From Melieria omissa (taxonomy: Eukaryota; Arthropoda; Insecta; Diptera; Ulidiidae): 64,000 bases of DNA. The stretch covers positions 89,734,783-89,798,782 of the forward strand of contig OZ020269.1 in assembly GCA_963971225.1 (NCBI GenBank). The letters run 5' to 3'. Positions 23,467-36,535 of the stretch are shown here, one piece after another. Numbering within the stretch: position 1 is the stretch's first letter; every line of letters begins with the position of its first letter. The notes under the pieces are model-generated. The model did not search any database. It saw only the letters and a program-made list of their open reading frames with translations, and was not told where the DNA came from. Position numbers and translations under genes: made by a program.

Positions 23467-24015
23467 CCAGGCATGCGCCTATGAAACCGGCATGCGCCGG
23501 TAATTATTTTTGGAAAAAACACGTTTATTGTGAGGAAATGATTACAATTTTATTCTTCAAAGTAATGGCCATCGCTAGCTACACATTTTTCCCATCTCTC
23601 AGGCAATTTAAATGTTTCGTCTTTTGCCTGAAACCAATCATCGATCCATTTTTTGACTTCTACGTGAGAATTGAAGCGCCGTTCCGTTAATGCGTGGCCC
23701 ATCGCTGCGAACATGTGATAATCCAAAGGCGCCAAGTCTGGTGAGTAAGCCGCATGAGCAAGAGCTTCCCAGTTGTACGATGCAACCAATTCTTTGGTGG
23801 CTCTAGTGCGGTGTGGTGGTGCGTTGTCATCGAGGAAAATCACTTTGTGTTGCCTGGCTTCATATTCTGGGCGTTTTTGGCGTATAGCACGGTTTAAATC
23901 GGCCAATTGTTGTTGGTAACGTTCACCGTTAACCGTTTCACCAGGTTTTAGAAGGTCATACCATATGGATATTTACCGCTAGATGTCGTTACCGGTTTCA
24001 TATGCGCATACCTGG
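23467..24015 (-). mobile_element. Internally deleted mariner element
   Basis: Both ends are inverted: left CCAGGCATGCGCCTATGAAA and right (complement) CCAGGTATGCGCATATGAAA, continuing ACCGG, with 2 mismatches in about 24 bp. Each end is flanked by TA (23465-23466 and 24016-24017), the mariner target. At 549 bp it is well under half the usual ~1.3 kb. The minus-strand transposase frame enters about 50 bp from the right end, so the N-terminal half is missing. Confidence 0.9.
23550..23964 (-). pseudogene. mariner transposase, C-terminal half
   Basis: Open minus-strand frame beginning around WYDLLKPGETVNGERY, then FLDDNAPPHRTRATKEL and YSPDLAPLDYHMF, ending PERWEKCVASDGHYFEE and stop. The two visible catalytic Asp residues (in LDDNAPPH and APLDYH) are separated by 34 residues, the mariner D34D spacing. 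The first catalytic Asp and the DNA-binding domain are deleted. About eight residues expected between KDETF and KLPERW are also missing without loss of frame. This copy cannot encode an active transposase but may be mobilised in trans through its intact ends. Confidence 0.85.
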
Positions 24016-24039
24016 TAGTCGGTCTCACAGACCAAATCG

Positions 24040-25710
24040 GAATATAAAGAATGGTTGAATCGATGGATGTGAGGGGGAGCCGAAGTAAAAACCTTAGGGA
24101 GGTCATTACGTCAAGCACTTAGGCTTTATAGCCCATTGCACTTAAAGCTCAGGAAAAAGGCTGATAGAAGAGACGGGAATGGGAAAAAGAGAAAGTGGAT
24201 GGAAGGGAAGGGTTATGTGTTCTCCTGTGTGAATTTCCCGGACTTTTTAATGAATCTCAGCTGATCACACAGGGTGAGAGGATGAACTTCGTCCATTCTC
24301 GTAACATCTGAACCCAGCGTGCGCAATCTCGTTCTGAAGAAGGCAGGACATGCACAGAGACAATGCTCCGTACTATCTACCTCCTCCAAGCAGGATGTGC
24401 CCTACAAGTCGGATCTTCGATAATGCCCATATTGACCATATGTCGCATGTCCCATAGATTGTGTCCCGTGATTAACCCGACCATTCGACGTGAGATCTTT
24501 GCTTCCTAACCTCTCAAGGAAATCCCCTTCTTTCCTGTTTGGGCTTATCACAAAACACTTGGCAGTTTTACAACTTCCCAAGCTAGACCAACGTTCTGTC
24601 TGTAAGTTATTTACACAGGACTTGATACAGCCCAGGGTTCCTGCTAGATCCGATACCGATTATTGGTTCTGGTCCCATGGGTTTGGACAGTTTCGATACC
24701 TAGAACACCACAGTGTCCCGGAAGCTAGATAAGTTTGAGCTTATTGCATCTCGCGACTGTTTTAAGCTTCATCTTACATTCTTGGACAATCTTAGAGGTA
24801 ACTGACGCGTTCTCCAGGGCCTTAAGTGCAGTTTGACTGTCACTACAGATTCTGTGTTTCCCACACCATTTCCTCCCGAAAATCCACCTTCAGAATGGGG
24901 AAGATTTTTGTCTGAAAGACGGTACTCAGCACACCTAGAGAGAAGTAACAGTTGACATTTCCTCGAGGTGTCATCCAGCTCCAGTACCTTTATCGGTCTT
25001 GGATCCATCATTAAAGAAAATACCCGTCAGATCCGATAGCATGATTTCTGAGTAGCCCCATTGGCCACGCGTTCGGAACCTGACGTCAAAGTTTCCCCCA
25101 AAGAATACCACGTATTGAGCAATTTCTAGGGGCCAGCAGCAACGGATATTGCGCTGACAATCTCTTAAAGATTTCTCTATAACCCGTGTCCTTGTTGTCA
25201 TGCCAGCACCCATAGGAATACAGCCAACATGTTGCTTTCATCGATTCCTGTTGAACTTTTAGATCTAGAGGAAGCGGGTCAAGCATGGCCTTAAGGGCGT
25301 CACCCGAGACAGTGCTCATGGCACCCGTAATGCTTATACCCACGCTTCTTTGTAGTCTGTTCAGAGCTGTGGACTTAACCATTGTTCGCCTCCACCAGAC
25401 TACCGATGTGTAGGTAATTATGGGCCTGATGAGTGCGGTATATATCCAGAGAACCACCGCAGGCTTCAGGCCCCAGGTTTTGCTAAAAGTTTGACGGCAC
25501 TGTTGGAAGACCTTCAGCGCACGATCTACTTTTGTCAAGACATGCATCTTCCACGTTAGTTTCCTGTCTAGAATAATTCCTATATATTTCACTTCCGTGC
25601 ATATACTTAGTACTTTCAGTACTGGCAGCTCGAGACCATCCAGCTTCCGTTTCCCAGAAAGAAAGTTGAATACAGAGTTGTCTTCTATCTCACAGCCAAG
25701 CACTTGAACA
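24040..25710 (-). mobile_element. LINE fragment: RT thumb, RNase H, Cys-rich tail
   Basis: Minus strand from 25703: an open frame with KYIGIILDRKLTWKMHVLTK, KTWGLKPAVVLWIYTALIRP, VWWRR and LNRLQRSVGISITGAM, the RT C-terminal region of I/LOA/R1-group elements. Next, in other frames, comes RNase H with FFNDGSKTDKGTGAG (about 24990-25030). Further on is LPGHCGVLGIE (about 24715), and then GLITGHNLWDMRHMV and CLEEVDSTEHCLCACPAF (about 24340-24470). At least two frameshifts separate these. A 3' untranslated part continues to about 24040, where the mariner ends. The catalytic RT domain is absent. Confidence 0.75.
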
Positions 25711-28425
25711 CTTTATGCTGGCAACTCTATTGCTGTTTTATTCTCTTCTATGTTGTAGTGTTCAGGGACTTAGAAGATAGAAAATCTTCTTCATCGCTTT
25801 TGATTTCATTATGACACCATGGAATTTTGAGAGCTGCTCGTATCAGATTTTCAGCCAGTAAAATAATATTTATGGGCGACAATTTATGATCCTGTATGAG
25901 CTTGTGAGCAAAAGGCTCACAAGGCTCTGCATTGTCAATAGTCAACGTTGGGAACATGGTCCAATTTATAAGAAGGTTATTGGATCTTGAAGGCACTTGG
26001 ATCTTGTGCTATCAGAATATTTCGGCTTTTAAATCTTCAGTTGCTATGAAGCCAATATTTAATTTGTTTTTGCATCTAAAACATCTTTCCTCAAATAGTT
26101 AATATATCTTCAACTCAAAACAAGCGCAATCTTTGTTTAAAAAAAATATATAAAATCTATACTGCTGGATTAAGTGAGCTCCTACTCTAAGCTAACTTTT
26201 AATTTTACTTTTAATTTATGTATGTACGTAGGTTTCATTGGACTCCTTTGCGCACCACATGCGCTTCCTGCCATACACAACGCTCAGATGTTTTATGTAA
26301 ATTTAATGCTTGTTCATTTTCCCATTCTGGCCGAATTAAAATGCAACATTTGAAACCGACAAGTGGCAGCCAACACAATACACACCGACCGATAGGCGCA
26401 ACTCGATGGTAAAACGCAGCACGAAAAGGCCAATTTGTACATTAGTCCAATGCAATTTGATTCACAACGAAGCAACAACAACAACAAGTGCTGCATAGCA
26501 AGAAAACTCCAATGAAAAAACTAGTCAGAAAATAAGCAACAAGTAAGCAGGAAAATCTCGGACTCATATCCGCGCCGCACCGGCAGCCGTCCAGCCGTCG
26601 ATTCTAGCCAACGCCGCGCCAGCCGGTGTACACTCGACCACTTTGGGAGCGCAGCGAGCATGTTTTCTTACTTCACATGTTGTTGCAAGTTGTGTGTGTG
26701 TTTTTTTTCGTTGCTTTAATTTTCGTGTTATTGCTGGAGCTGCCGCACAGCCGCACCAGCGTTGGTCAGCAACAACAATCAAAGCGAATCAAATCGAATG
26801 CAGGCGGCCGATTTGCGCGCGCCGCTGCAACCGGCAAAACCAATTTGTCTAATAAACCGCAACAGCAGCGAGGTGGACGGGAGGTGGAGCGGTGCGAGGA
26901 GAGGCGCACTGGGGCGAGTGGCAACAGGTCGTTGTGCGGCGCGCATGTCCAGCTACAACCACAGTCACAGCTACAACGTCAGTCGCATACAGCACCGCCG
27001 AGACGCTTTTAGCCATAAGAAGGTGTTAATTTCAATTTAACGTTTAGAAATAATTGAATTGCGTTTTTTATTTTTTATATGCAGCGCTTTATCTATTTTT
27101 TTTGTTCGCCTACATTTTTTGCGGCCACTTTAATTTTCAAACTGTCGCTGTTGTTGTTGCTGTTGAGGTGAATGCAAAAAAAACTCTGCAGAATTGTCAT
27201 TGCCTGCAGCGGCACTTTCGATGCATTGCTGTTTGTTGTTGTTAATGTTGCTTGTGATGCTGTCACCGTTCGCTTGGTTAGCATGTTGATGATATGTTTT
27301 GGCGATTGTTATTGTTGTAAAAAATTTTGTTATTGCTATTTTGGGCCATAAAATTGTGGTCTGTTGGGCCGCAGAGAATTCCACCACCAGACGGCACAAA
27401 GCCGCAGACATCAAGGCAAAAAGTAATTGCAAACAATAAACAAGCAACACCAACAAAAGGCTTGCTTAAAAATCTGTAAATAAAAATTGAGAAAAATGAG
27501 TCTTAAATTATTGTGCCTCCCCCCTCCCTAATCGCGCGGCGCGCCCCTTTGAGCAAACGAACTCTGTGCGCAAAAAGGTGCCAGAGCGCTCGAAGTGAAG
27601 AATGCCAAATTGCAATTATTTAATTACTTCGACTTTATGGCATATATGGCGTTGATTTTGTTGTCATTATTGTTGTTGTTTTTGTGTTTTTGTTAATTGT
27701 TTTTGTTGCACTTATATAACGGTTATTTTTGCAGTTATACTGGTATTTAGTTTATTGGCAAAATTAATCATAAAAATGTCGTCGTGTGGTCGTGTGTGCG
27801 TGTTATTGTTGCTGCAATGTTATTGTTTTGTTTTTGTTGTTGCAGTGTTGTTTTACAGCGCTCAAAAATGCATAGCGTGAAAATTGTGTGCGATTAGTTA
27901 CAGATTTTTTTGTGATCTTACATTTGCTTTGTTTTATTTTAATGGATTGAAATGTTACTCATACGCCATGAGGTGCCGGCAGAGCTGGCTGACTGTAAGA
28001 GATATGCTGCAAGACAACTTTATTGTTATTAACCGTATGATTGTTGCTTTTACTCTATGATTTGTTGTTCTTAGATGATTGCTATGTTTGTAGTTGTTGT
28101 TGTCATCAGCATCAAGATTGTTATTAGGCAGCAAAGTGATCAATTCTGCTGTGCATTCTGTACGCGTCTATCGGTGTAGTTGAACGCTTGATTACGCATG
28201 TTTGGTATTTGTTGTTGTTTTACGTTAGTGAATGACTAATAAATTACTTCATGTACTCGGCACGAAACAAAAAAAAGATTTTCTAAAAGTAGATAATAGC
28301 AACGCGAACGATTTCATGGGTAAACATAAATAAAAAATATAATTTTTTAATTTTTTGGTCCAACAAATTCTCTAAACGAATGAAAAATATGTACAACATA
28401 CCTTTTGAAACATTTATTGCTAAAT
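25711..28425. other. Non-coding DNA, with a GC-richer block at 26560-27010
   Basis: 26560-27010 is clearly GC-richer (GCGCGC, GGCGGCC) than the rest and could be a promoter or untranslated exon, but I see no splice-consistent coding frame. (GTT)n/(CAA)n tracts occur near 26475, 27140-27165, 27230-27245 and 27660-27710. Confidence 0.4.
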
Positions 28426-28429
28426 CTGC

Positions 28430-28930
28430 AGGCTTACCAAAAGTTAGTTAGGTAATTAGTTAGTTGGTCTGTCAATTAGTCAGTTAGTCAGTCAGTTAGT
28501 AAGTTAGTTAGTTAGTCAATTAGTTAGTTATTTAGTTAGTCAGTCTGATTTGAATTCTTAACAACGTGATATAAACTTTTTTTTAATTTTTGAGTCTGAA
28601 GAATTTCTTCAAATTTTCAAACAAATTAGCAAAAAAAATTTTTTTAATTTGTTGCTAATTCTGCTAAAATTTAGTTAGTTAGTTAGTTAGTTCGTAAAAT
28701 AGTTAATTACTTAAATAAATAGTTAGTTAGTCAGTCTGGTTTAAATGTTTAACAAAAGTTAGTTAGGTAGTTGGTTAGTTAAAAAGTTAGTCACTTAGTT
28801 AGTTAGTCAGTTAGTTATTTATTTAGTTAGTAAGTTAGCACGCGAAATAACTTTTTTACTTTCTGCTCTTCAAATTTTTAAATAAATTTGTTGAAAATGT
28901 TTTCCTAATTCTGCAGGCTTACCACAAATA

Positions 28931-28971
<41 letters not shown>

Positions 28972-29385
28972 CAGTTAGTCAGTTAGTCAGTCAGTTAGTA
29001 AATTAATCAGGTAGTTAGTAAATTAATTAGATAGTTATTTAGTTAGTTAGTCAGTCTGATTTGATTTTTTAACAAAGCGAAATCACTTTTTCTTACTTTT
29101 TGAGATTGAAGAATTTCTTCATATTTTCAAACTAATTAAACTAATCAAACTAATTTTTAACTAATTAACTAACTAAATTTTGGAGAATTGACAACAGATT
29201 TTCAAAAACTGTTTTGCCAAATTTGCTGTCAATTCTGAAAAATTTAATGCTAACTCTGCAGGCTTACCACAAATATTAGTTACATAGTCAGTTAGTAAAT
29301 TAGTTAGTTAGTCAGTAAACTAGTTAGCTATTTAGTTAGTTGGTTACAGTTATTTAATTAGTTACTCAATTAGTTAGTTAGCTGT
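28430..29385. repeat. Compound tandem array: (TTAG)n blocks in a larger repeating unit
   Basis: Long GTTAGTTAGTTAGTCAGTTAG blocks alternate with a unique part (AGTCAGTCTGATTTGA, ACTTTTT..TTTTTGAG.CTGAAGAATTTCTTC, then CTGCAGGCTTACCACAAATA). The CTGCAGGCTTACCA anchor is at about 28427, 28910 and 29254, with degenerate copies between. This is higher-order tandem structure, not a simple microsatellite. Confidence 0.75.
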
Positions 29386-29389
29386 CATG

Positions 29390-32300
29390 TGTCCGGTGGT
29401 TATATTGTTCGGGCGAGGACTGGAGAGCTACAATAATAGTGAAAAGCTGGTGTCTCGATGTTATTTCCAGATCTATGTTCCAACTCTATTTAATTCTTAC
29501 ACATCTTGTCCTCTTATCGGAATTGTTCCCTAATAATATGAAACCATATCACATCATAATTTTCTTTATTGGCTCAAAACTCTTCAAAAACAAACCCACC
29601 AAAAGTCTCCAGCTATGCGCAGTAAAACTTGAATGGCCAATGGAAAATTGGCAACAGCGCCAACCGTGCGATGCGCATGTGTATGCAATGCGCGATGCGC
29701 TTCGGTGTATGCACCAACACAAGTTTACGAGTGCAACGGCAGCCGCTCATTCACTTGCACACGTTCGTACGGAATAGTCATAAATGAGCACAGTGGCTTG
29801 GCGCGCAATTAAGTTGTGTTGTTGCACGCTGAAATCGAGAGTGGTCCGCGGCGATGCGCTTCTTGGTGCATTTTTGCACGTAAGACGACCAACTGGCAGA
29901 TGGACGCACAGTCGGTCAGCCGAACACACCAATAGACCAACCAACAGCTGTAGCGAGTAGACAGTGAGCTGAATGCTTGGTTGGCTACAAAAATGTGTTA
30001 GTAATGGTGTCGCAGCGACACTGTTGGCCGCTAGAAGTGGTTGTTTATATTGCTTATGTATGTAACAACCATTTTCGTATAAAATGCACCAACCATTTCA
30101 GTTTTAGTGATAAGGTGAAAAGAAAATAGTCGAAAAATCATAATCGTTCTATCGCTGAAAAGAGATAACCTTTAAAAGAGGGAATCGTTCTATTCGATTT
30201 GAAGACTTTATTGAATTCAAATATACATATGTTTTGAATATTGAATTTAAACTACTGACAGATAGTTTGACAAATGTAAGGAAAGAGTGAGAGTTTTTGT
30301 TTGGAGCGTACGACAGATGCATGTATAGCGAGCAGATGAATTTACGGAAGAAAAAATGGATGTACAGATGGATGGGGAGATATACAGATAAGGGGGTGGA
30401 TGATTGAACGGAGCTGGATAATTAATTGTTGTTGGAAGGAAAGATGGATATACCTGTAGGGTGCCAAACAAAACAAGAAGGGCATTAACAGATAAATCGG
30501 ACTTCTAGACGACCACAGAAGAAGTGAAGAGAGGAAATATAATACGAGAGACAGATGTAAGAGGTACAAGAACATACAGTTCTAAGAAATGAAATGTAAA
30601 ACTCGAAATGAATGTACGTAATAATATCATTGGATAGAATAAAGATGAATGGATGAATAACAATGTACTTGTTTTGAAAACACTGATATTTGGATGGACA
30701 GATGAAGAAAAGTTGAACAATAGATAGATGGACAGATGAAAGAGTTTTTGTTTACGATACACAGTAGATGCACTTCGCATAGTTATTCAAACGGATAGGT
30801 AGACAAACAGACGGATGATCAGACAAATTAAACAAAGTGAAATTTATCTTTTTAATAATGAATTTCAAGAAATTACTGATAGACGGAAAAATGAGCGTCC
30901 AGGATATTCAAGGACAAAAATTTAGTTGATGTCCTTTATGTCCGTTTTCATAAAATTTTTCAAAAATGGTTATGGTTTCTTTGACTTCATATCATTAGCT
31001 TTCATTTGACGTAAAAATAATTCTTTTCCTACATTTGAGTCAAGAGATATGAAGTTTTAAAAGTTTCAAGTGAGGGGCACTAAGCCGCCATCTTTAAACT
31101 GCATTTAAAAAAAAAACTGGAACATACCGGGAAAAATCCTTTGACACTTTTTCATCTAGTGAGCTCCTCTACCGAATGAGACATGTTTGACCTTTTCCCT
31201 TTTTTTAGTGTTGCACTGTGTAATTGAACCCCTGTGGGACGAACTGACTTATGTTAAGTTTTAAGTACAACGAAAGAATCTGAATGGGCGTACATAAAAA
31301 TAGACATAAATATAGACAATGTATATATCAGTGGCGTTCACAGGAGATCACTTGAAAGGGCCGGAGGTTGCGTACAACTTTTATTTATGCCATATATCAT
31401 TTGAATCTGTGTTTGGTACCAGCAATTTTTTAATTTGATGTGGGTTTAAACCTCAACCCCCTCCCCCTTGTGTGTGCCACTAGTATACAGCCACTATACT
31501 GAACTTTACTGAAGCGTCGGGAAAATTTGCACGGATGTGCAGATGGATGTACAGAATAGAGATTGGAACAGAGATTCCATCGCACTTCTGATTGAATCCC
31601 TGTTAAATGAACAGATCCACAATCGGACAGACAGAAACGTTTTAACTTAACAGAAGAATGGTTTTTGTAGGACGGACTAACGGATATTTAGCTGTTGTTG
31701 ACCCATAGACAAACAGCAGAAAGGGCAAACGAACGAAAAGAGCGATAGCCACACGGATAGACAAACGTATGGGAAACAAAAAGATAAAACTTTGTTGAAC
31801 CGATAGGCGTATGTACAGATGAACGAAAGGAAAACAGATGAAGCTTCAGTCGAACGGACAAACAGATATAGTAGACAATGGAAATCGATGGAAATAGTAA
31901 AGTCAATGACAAACATACACCAAAGCTTAGTCAAATTGGCCCCACCTGCTTTAGTTTAGAGCTAACTGAGGATACCTCCAGCCCATTCACTGCAAGCTCG
32001 ATAACAACGAAATGGTCAAAAGGAAGAAGAAGTCAAAAAGTGAAAATCGAAAAATGGAATTATTAAGAAAATGCAAGTCAGAAACTGAATTATACAAATG
32101 AAGTAGGTAAAAAATTAATAAAAATTCAAAGGAATACAAAATCGGGTTTGGAATAATTTAAAAAATAATAAACAGAGAATAAAATTGAGCCAACGAATTA
32201 GCAAAGCAAAGACTATAGTATTTTGAGTAAAAAACTAAGAAAAAGAAGTAACAAGAATTTCCCACTTTTTACCACTATTCTGCCCAACAATCTAGAGATG

Positions 32301-33120
32301 CCAGAGGCAGTTCGTTGAACGTGTGCGCCTGCGCATTGTGCGACTCACTGGCTGAGTGACTGAGTGGCTGGTTGAGCAGCTGACTGACTGCACTCAGTTT
32401 TCCATTGCACCTCATCGGCCCCCTTTTCAAAAAAATCTCCCCTCTACTATGCAGCCACTCATAGACTGGGCTATCCGTTTCGTTTGTCTGTCTGTCTGGC
32501 TGCAATTTGACTGGATGCGTTTTTGTATGTGCGCCCGGTTTTGCTGCACTGTGTGTGTGTGTGTGTGGATGTGTTTGGCGCGGTTGGTTGGTTGGTTAGT
32601 CGGTGCGAACGTTGCCGTCTTGAAAACTGGGTCAATTTGTTAGCATTGTTGTTGTTGTGGTTGTTGTTATTATTGTGGTTGTAGTACTGGTGGTGGTTTT
32701 TCGTGTGTGTCGGTTTTTCTAGCTTGACTACTTGGTAGCGGCTTTTAGCCAAGTTAGTAGCGCAGTAGTGGCGCTTTTGTGTTGCTTTTTTTATGACTAT
32801 TTTAATTTCTTTTGCATTTTATATGGTAAATATTCTGAATGTTGTTGTTGTTGTTATGTATTGGGGTTGTTAGTGTTGGTATTTATTAATTTGAATTTAG
32901 TTTATTAACAGAAATTCGTATGTTGTTGTTGCATGTGTATAATATTAAATTGTTTCAAAAGTAAAAAAACAAAACTAATAGGATATTTAAAAAAAAATTT
33001 GTTTGGGGTTTTGCTGATTTTTGTTGTTAACAAAGAAATTTTCTGTTGAAATTTCTTTCGCGATTTTTTACTAAAGCACTCTTAACCATTAAAAAAAGTT
33101 GAACGAAAAATTTAAAAAAA
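29390..33120. other. Non-coding DNA with GATG/GACA-type simple repeats
   Basis: From about 30290 to 31900 short words ACAGATG, GGATGGA, GACAGA and ACGGA recur irregularly. That is enough to keep artificial frames open on the minus strand. 31328-31484 resembles a small inverted-repeat element (ends CAGTGGCGTTCACAGG and GTGTGTGCCACTAG). (GT)n and (GTT)n lie near 32550-32690. No exon is supported. Confidence 0.4.
31328..31484. mobile_element. Small inverted-repeat element
   Basis: The left end CAGTGGCGTTCACAGG and the complement of the right end CTAGTGGCACACACAAGG match imperfectly. The sequence before the right end carries GGGTTTAAACC and runs of C. No clear target duplication. Confidence 0.4.
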
Positions 33121-33127
33121 ATTTAAA

Positions 33128-33475
33128 AAAAAGTTTAACGACAAATGGGTTAAGTGTTAACCCATAAAATATTTACAAATAGGTTAAGTATGTTTTGTAT
33201 GAAATTTCATGCCGTCATAAAGCATTAAAAAAGCGTATAAATTCAATTATTAAAATGAAGAAATTTTCATTTTTTTAAAATGATTCCAAGTTCGAAAGTT
33301 TTCCTTATTTTTTATTTTAAGAATATTAAAATTAACGACACATTAGTTAAGTGTTATCCCCTAAAAATGTTAAAAAAGTTTAACGACAAATGGGTTAAGT
33401 GAGTTTTGTATGAAATTTCATGCCGTCATAAAGCAACAAAATAGCGAGAGGGTTAAAAAAAGTGTTAAATTCAAA
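33128..33475. repeat. Two-copy duplication, period about 245 bp
   Basis: AAGTTTAACGACAAATGGGT starts at 33131 and 33376. Both are followed by GTTTTGTATGAAATTTCATG and CCGTCATAAAGCA. Confidence 0.7.
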
Positions 33476-33504
33476 TTTAAAAATTAAGAAAATTTAATTT
33501 TTAA

Positions 33505-33705
33505 TACTAGAATGCCTGAGGGGTCAAAATGGTTCCATTTAAAGTTATTCTTATTTTTTTGCATCATTTTCTGACAGAAAATCTTTAGCTTTTTAGTACT
33601 TTTTCAAGCCAAATTAAATTTTTAAAATTTTAAATATAGCTAACAATACTTTATCTCTATTTTGTGACATGATTCTGTGTAGAATTTTAACCCCCTGCAG
33701 CTGAT
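33505..33705. mobile_element. piggyBac-like MITE end, second copy
   Basis: After TTAA (33501-33504) comes TACTAGAATGCCTGAGGGG, like the end at 8347. Its interior (CTGACAGAAAATCTTTAGCT, CTATTTTGTGACATGATTC) matches the copy at 50287 better than that at 8347. The opposite end is not identified. Confidence 0.55.
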
Positions 33706-36530
33706 GTTGTAGTCTGACAGACACTACAAAACAAAACTTCATACATTGCTTCGTAAATTTTAAACTTGTGGAATTTGATATAAACCACCTTTGATTGTAA
33801 ATATGTTTTTTCTTATAAAAATAAGGGCCTAATAAATGAAATTAAAGAAATTCATAAAAATAATTCAATTTGTTTCAGGGCAATATTGTTAAAATCAGGA
33901 GAGTTAAGGAAAGAGAGGGTTAAAGGGCAGTGGGTGAAGGAAAGTTGATTTGGCCCAACATCCTAATATCACCTCAGACAAAGTTCTAACAGTTTCTTCT
34001 GGCAACTCCTACAATTTCAAACTCAAAATCACCACTAATTCAAAACTGATTTCCTATTTTCGACTTTGCAATGCAGTCAAAATGTAAAATTTTCATTTTC
34101 CATTCTTCATATGTCTGCCTAATCATCTCCGGCCCTCCTCTCGTTCTCGCTCTTTGGCACCTGGGTGGCGCTGGGCGTTTACCGTTCAGCACACTCCAGC
34201 TCCAACAGTAGTGACGCAGACCCATCGAACCTACTACAAAGCACACAAACAACAATGGCAACGTTTCAAACTGCTGCTTCGGCAGCATCGACTAGCACTT
34301 CTGCTTCTTCTTCTTCCATCTCGTCTCTGTCTAAACTGCATTGTTGCGTCTTAGAAAATCAACAAAGAAAAACTGACAGAGGCAGCAAAATAAATTTAAA
34401 TTGCAGATTGGCAAAAACAACAAACGTAGCAACAACGTACTACGAAGCCGCATGTCGTCGCAGAACCGCAACAATAGCAGCAACAACAACAACGACAATA
34501 GGTATGTATAACAGCAACAACAACAACAATACCATGAGCTGCGCATGCGCTTTGGCTGCCATAAGCTGAGTTTGTTGGCTTCGGCGTGTCGGTGCATTCA
34601 ACTTTTCTTCTAGTGTGGCATAAGCGGGAGGCCACAGCTCGCTAAAGGAGGAAGAGGGCGGCGGAGGGGCGCAGTGAAGAGTAAATAGTTAGAAAATCGA
34701 AATAAATAAATATGAACAAGTAAAATCGGCGCAGTTTGCTATTGTTAGCTCGGTTGGCTGATGTTGTTAGTATTAATTTATTGTTGTTGTTGTTGTTATG
34801 ATATTGATTGTTGTTATAGCATCGATTGGTGTTGTTGTTGTGATTGTTGCAGTGGGAAGATTGCCGCCACGTTTACCCAAGCAATTTATGCAAATATAAT
34901 CCAACTGAATACAACAACAACAACAAATAGCAGACTTTGTTGTTGCCTTGTTAAAATGCGTTTAGACCGCATCACATTTGGCTGACGCACTTTGGCGCCT
35001 CGCTTCTATCGTCGCTTAGATGATTTGCTTTCGCAAAAATGCATCCGCCTTTGTTGTTGTAGATTTTTGCAATTTCTCTATTGTTGCTGCAATGCTTCGA
35101 TTCCATTGAATTGCTAAAACCATTGCTTGCAACATTGCTTTCACGTAACGCGATCGTAAGCGCGACTGTAATTCCGATCTTTGAATACATTTGCCATCGT
35201 TGACGTTGGCTCCGCTATATAAAGTTTAAGTAAGAACGCGCTCGTCTGCAGGCTTGCTGTGTGTTCCATAACGTCCAGCTTATCGGCCGTCATCAGACGC
35301 ACGTGTTTATATCTTATCCGTCGATTTTGTGGAAAAGTATCGCACAGCGCGCTGTCATTGTTCGGCTGCATTTCCATGTTTCGGCGACCGTTCTTGCGGT
35401 CACGTACCGGACATCACTTCCGCAGAAATCAGAAATCTTCAACTTCAGTGCTTTCGTTTCCAACTCTTCAGTAAACTTTTGATGGCTTTACACTTTGTTT
35501 AATTTCTTCTTTCATTTATCTATGTTTAAGCTGTCTTTAGATCTACTCGAAATTTATCATCGTTAGTCTTGAGATCATACATGCAAAAATATCCTAATTT
35601 ATGAGACATCACGTAGAACACTACAAGCAATAAGATTACAACTGAAAAGTGACTGGTGGATGGGTAGTAGTTGTATTAGTTGAATCTTAAAGTTATGGGA
35701 TAAGATAGCTGGGGGCATAAGGATGCTATTTGAGGTCAACATTCCTGACAGAGCTGGCTTGCGCAGCGAATGTTGAAATCTCAAATCTCCTTCATTAAGA
35801 GGTCGAAGTGGTTTCCCCCTGACTGAGACTGTTAGTTAGAAGGGATTCACAATGGACCGTTTTGGCCTTCGTGTGGAATTGCCGCACACACCCTTCCCTA
35901 CCTAACCTAAGCTAACCTAGGCTACTTTTTAATAACCCATATCCACTGTTTTTTAACGACTAAAAATTAAATGAAAATGGTCGAAAAATTTACTTTTTTA
36001 CAACTTTCATCGTCAGTAGTTTCTCCAAATCTCATCTGATTTGGACAATCAGTATATCTCTGAAAAAGCTAAGGTATTATCTTGTGACCGACGGACATCT
36101 TGTGTTAGTCGGATGATTCGTTTACGAGATATGTGCTCATAACTGAAGCAACAGGGTAAAAACTTGTACCTTCTTTTGATCTTCAGTTTCGTGTTCAGCG
36201 GCCCAAAGTTAGTCTAGAAAACACTTGTTTTTAGGTGCACTTTTTTTTGTCGATGTGTTGATGATTGAACATATATGCGACGGTTTTAAATAAAATTTCT
36301 GAACTAACTTAATAATATTTCGGGGGGGTTTGAACCAGCAAAACCCCCCTGTGTGTGCCACTGCTACACGTAACTACCTCGACAAGGTTTTACTGTGCCA
36401 GGAGTCTCCTGAAGTTAGCGGAACTCGATGTCAGTGCAGTCAAGCATTTAAGAGCTCCCCGATCAACACTAAGAACTCTGTTGGCTTCCCTGCCCATTGA
36501 CACCTTTACTACTGGTTTTTAATGGGGAGA
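33706..36530. other. Non-coding DNA with (CAA)n/(GTT)n
   Basis: 34400-34560 and 34770-34930 hold (CAA)n/(GTT)n tracts that generate Cys-, Asn- or Thr-rich artefact frames. At 35215-35223 TATATAAAG matches a plus-strand TATA box, but no downstream gene is evident. 35800-35935 looks like a retroposon 3' end (ACACACCCTTCCCTACCTAA followed by CTAAG/CTAAC repeats). 36312-36366 is a copy of the GGGGTTTGAACC / GTGTGTGCCACTG repeat. Confidence 0.4.
35800..35935 (+). repeat. Possible retroposon 3' end with CTAAC-type tail
   Basis: GGAATTGCCGCACACACCCT is followed by TCCCTACCTAACCTAAGCTAACC. A short repeat tail after a unique block is typical of LINE or SINE 3' ends. No coding part was found upstream. 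Confidence 0.4.
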
Positions 36531-36535
36531 GTTAA

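Noticed and set aside
26626..27012. 128-codon plus-strand frame in a GC-rich block
   Set aside because: No conserved motif, no splice support, and similar frames exist in overlapping phases. The GC-rich block may be regulatory instead.
28430..29385. Telomere-like repeat
   Set aside because: The unit is TTAG with a longer unique part, not TTAGG, and Diptera do not use TTAGG telomeres.
35215..35223. TATATAAAG as a promoter
   Set aside because: Good match to a TATA box but no gene could be found downstream on either strand, so it is mentioned only in the region note.
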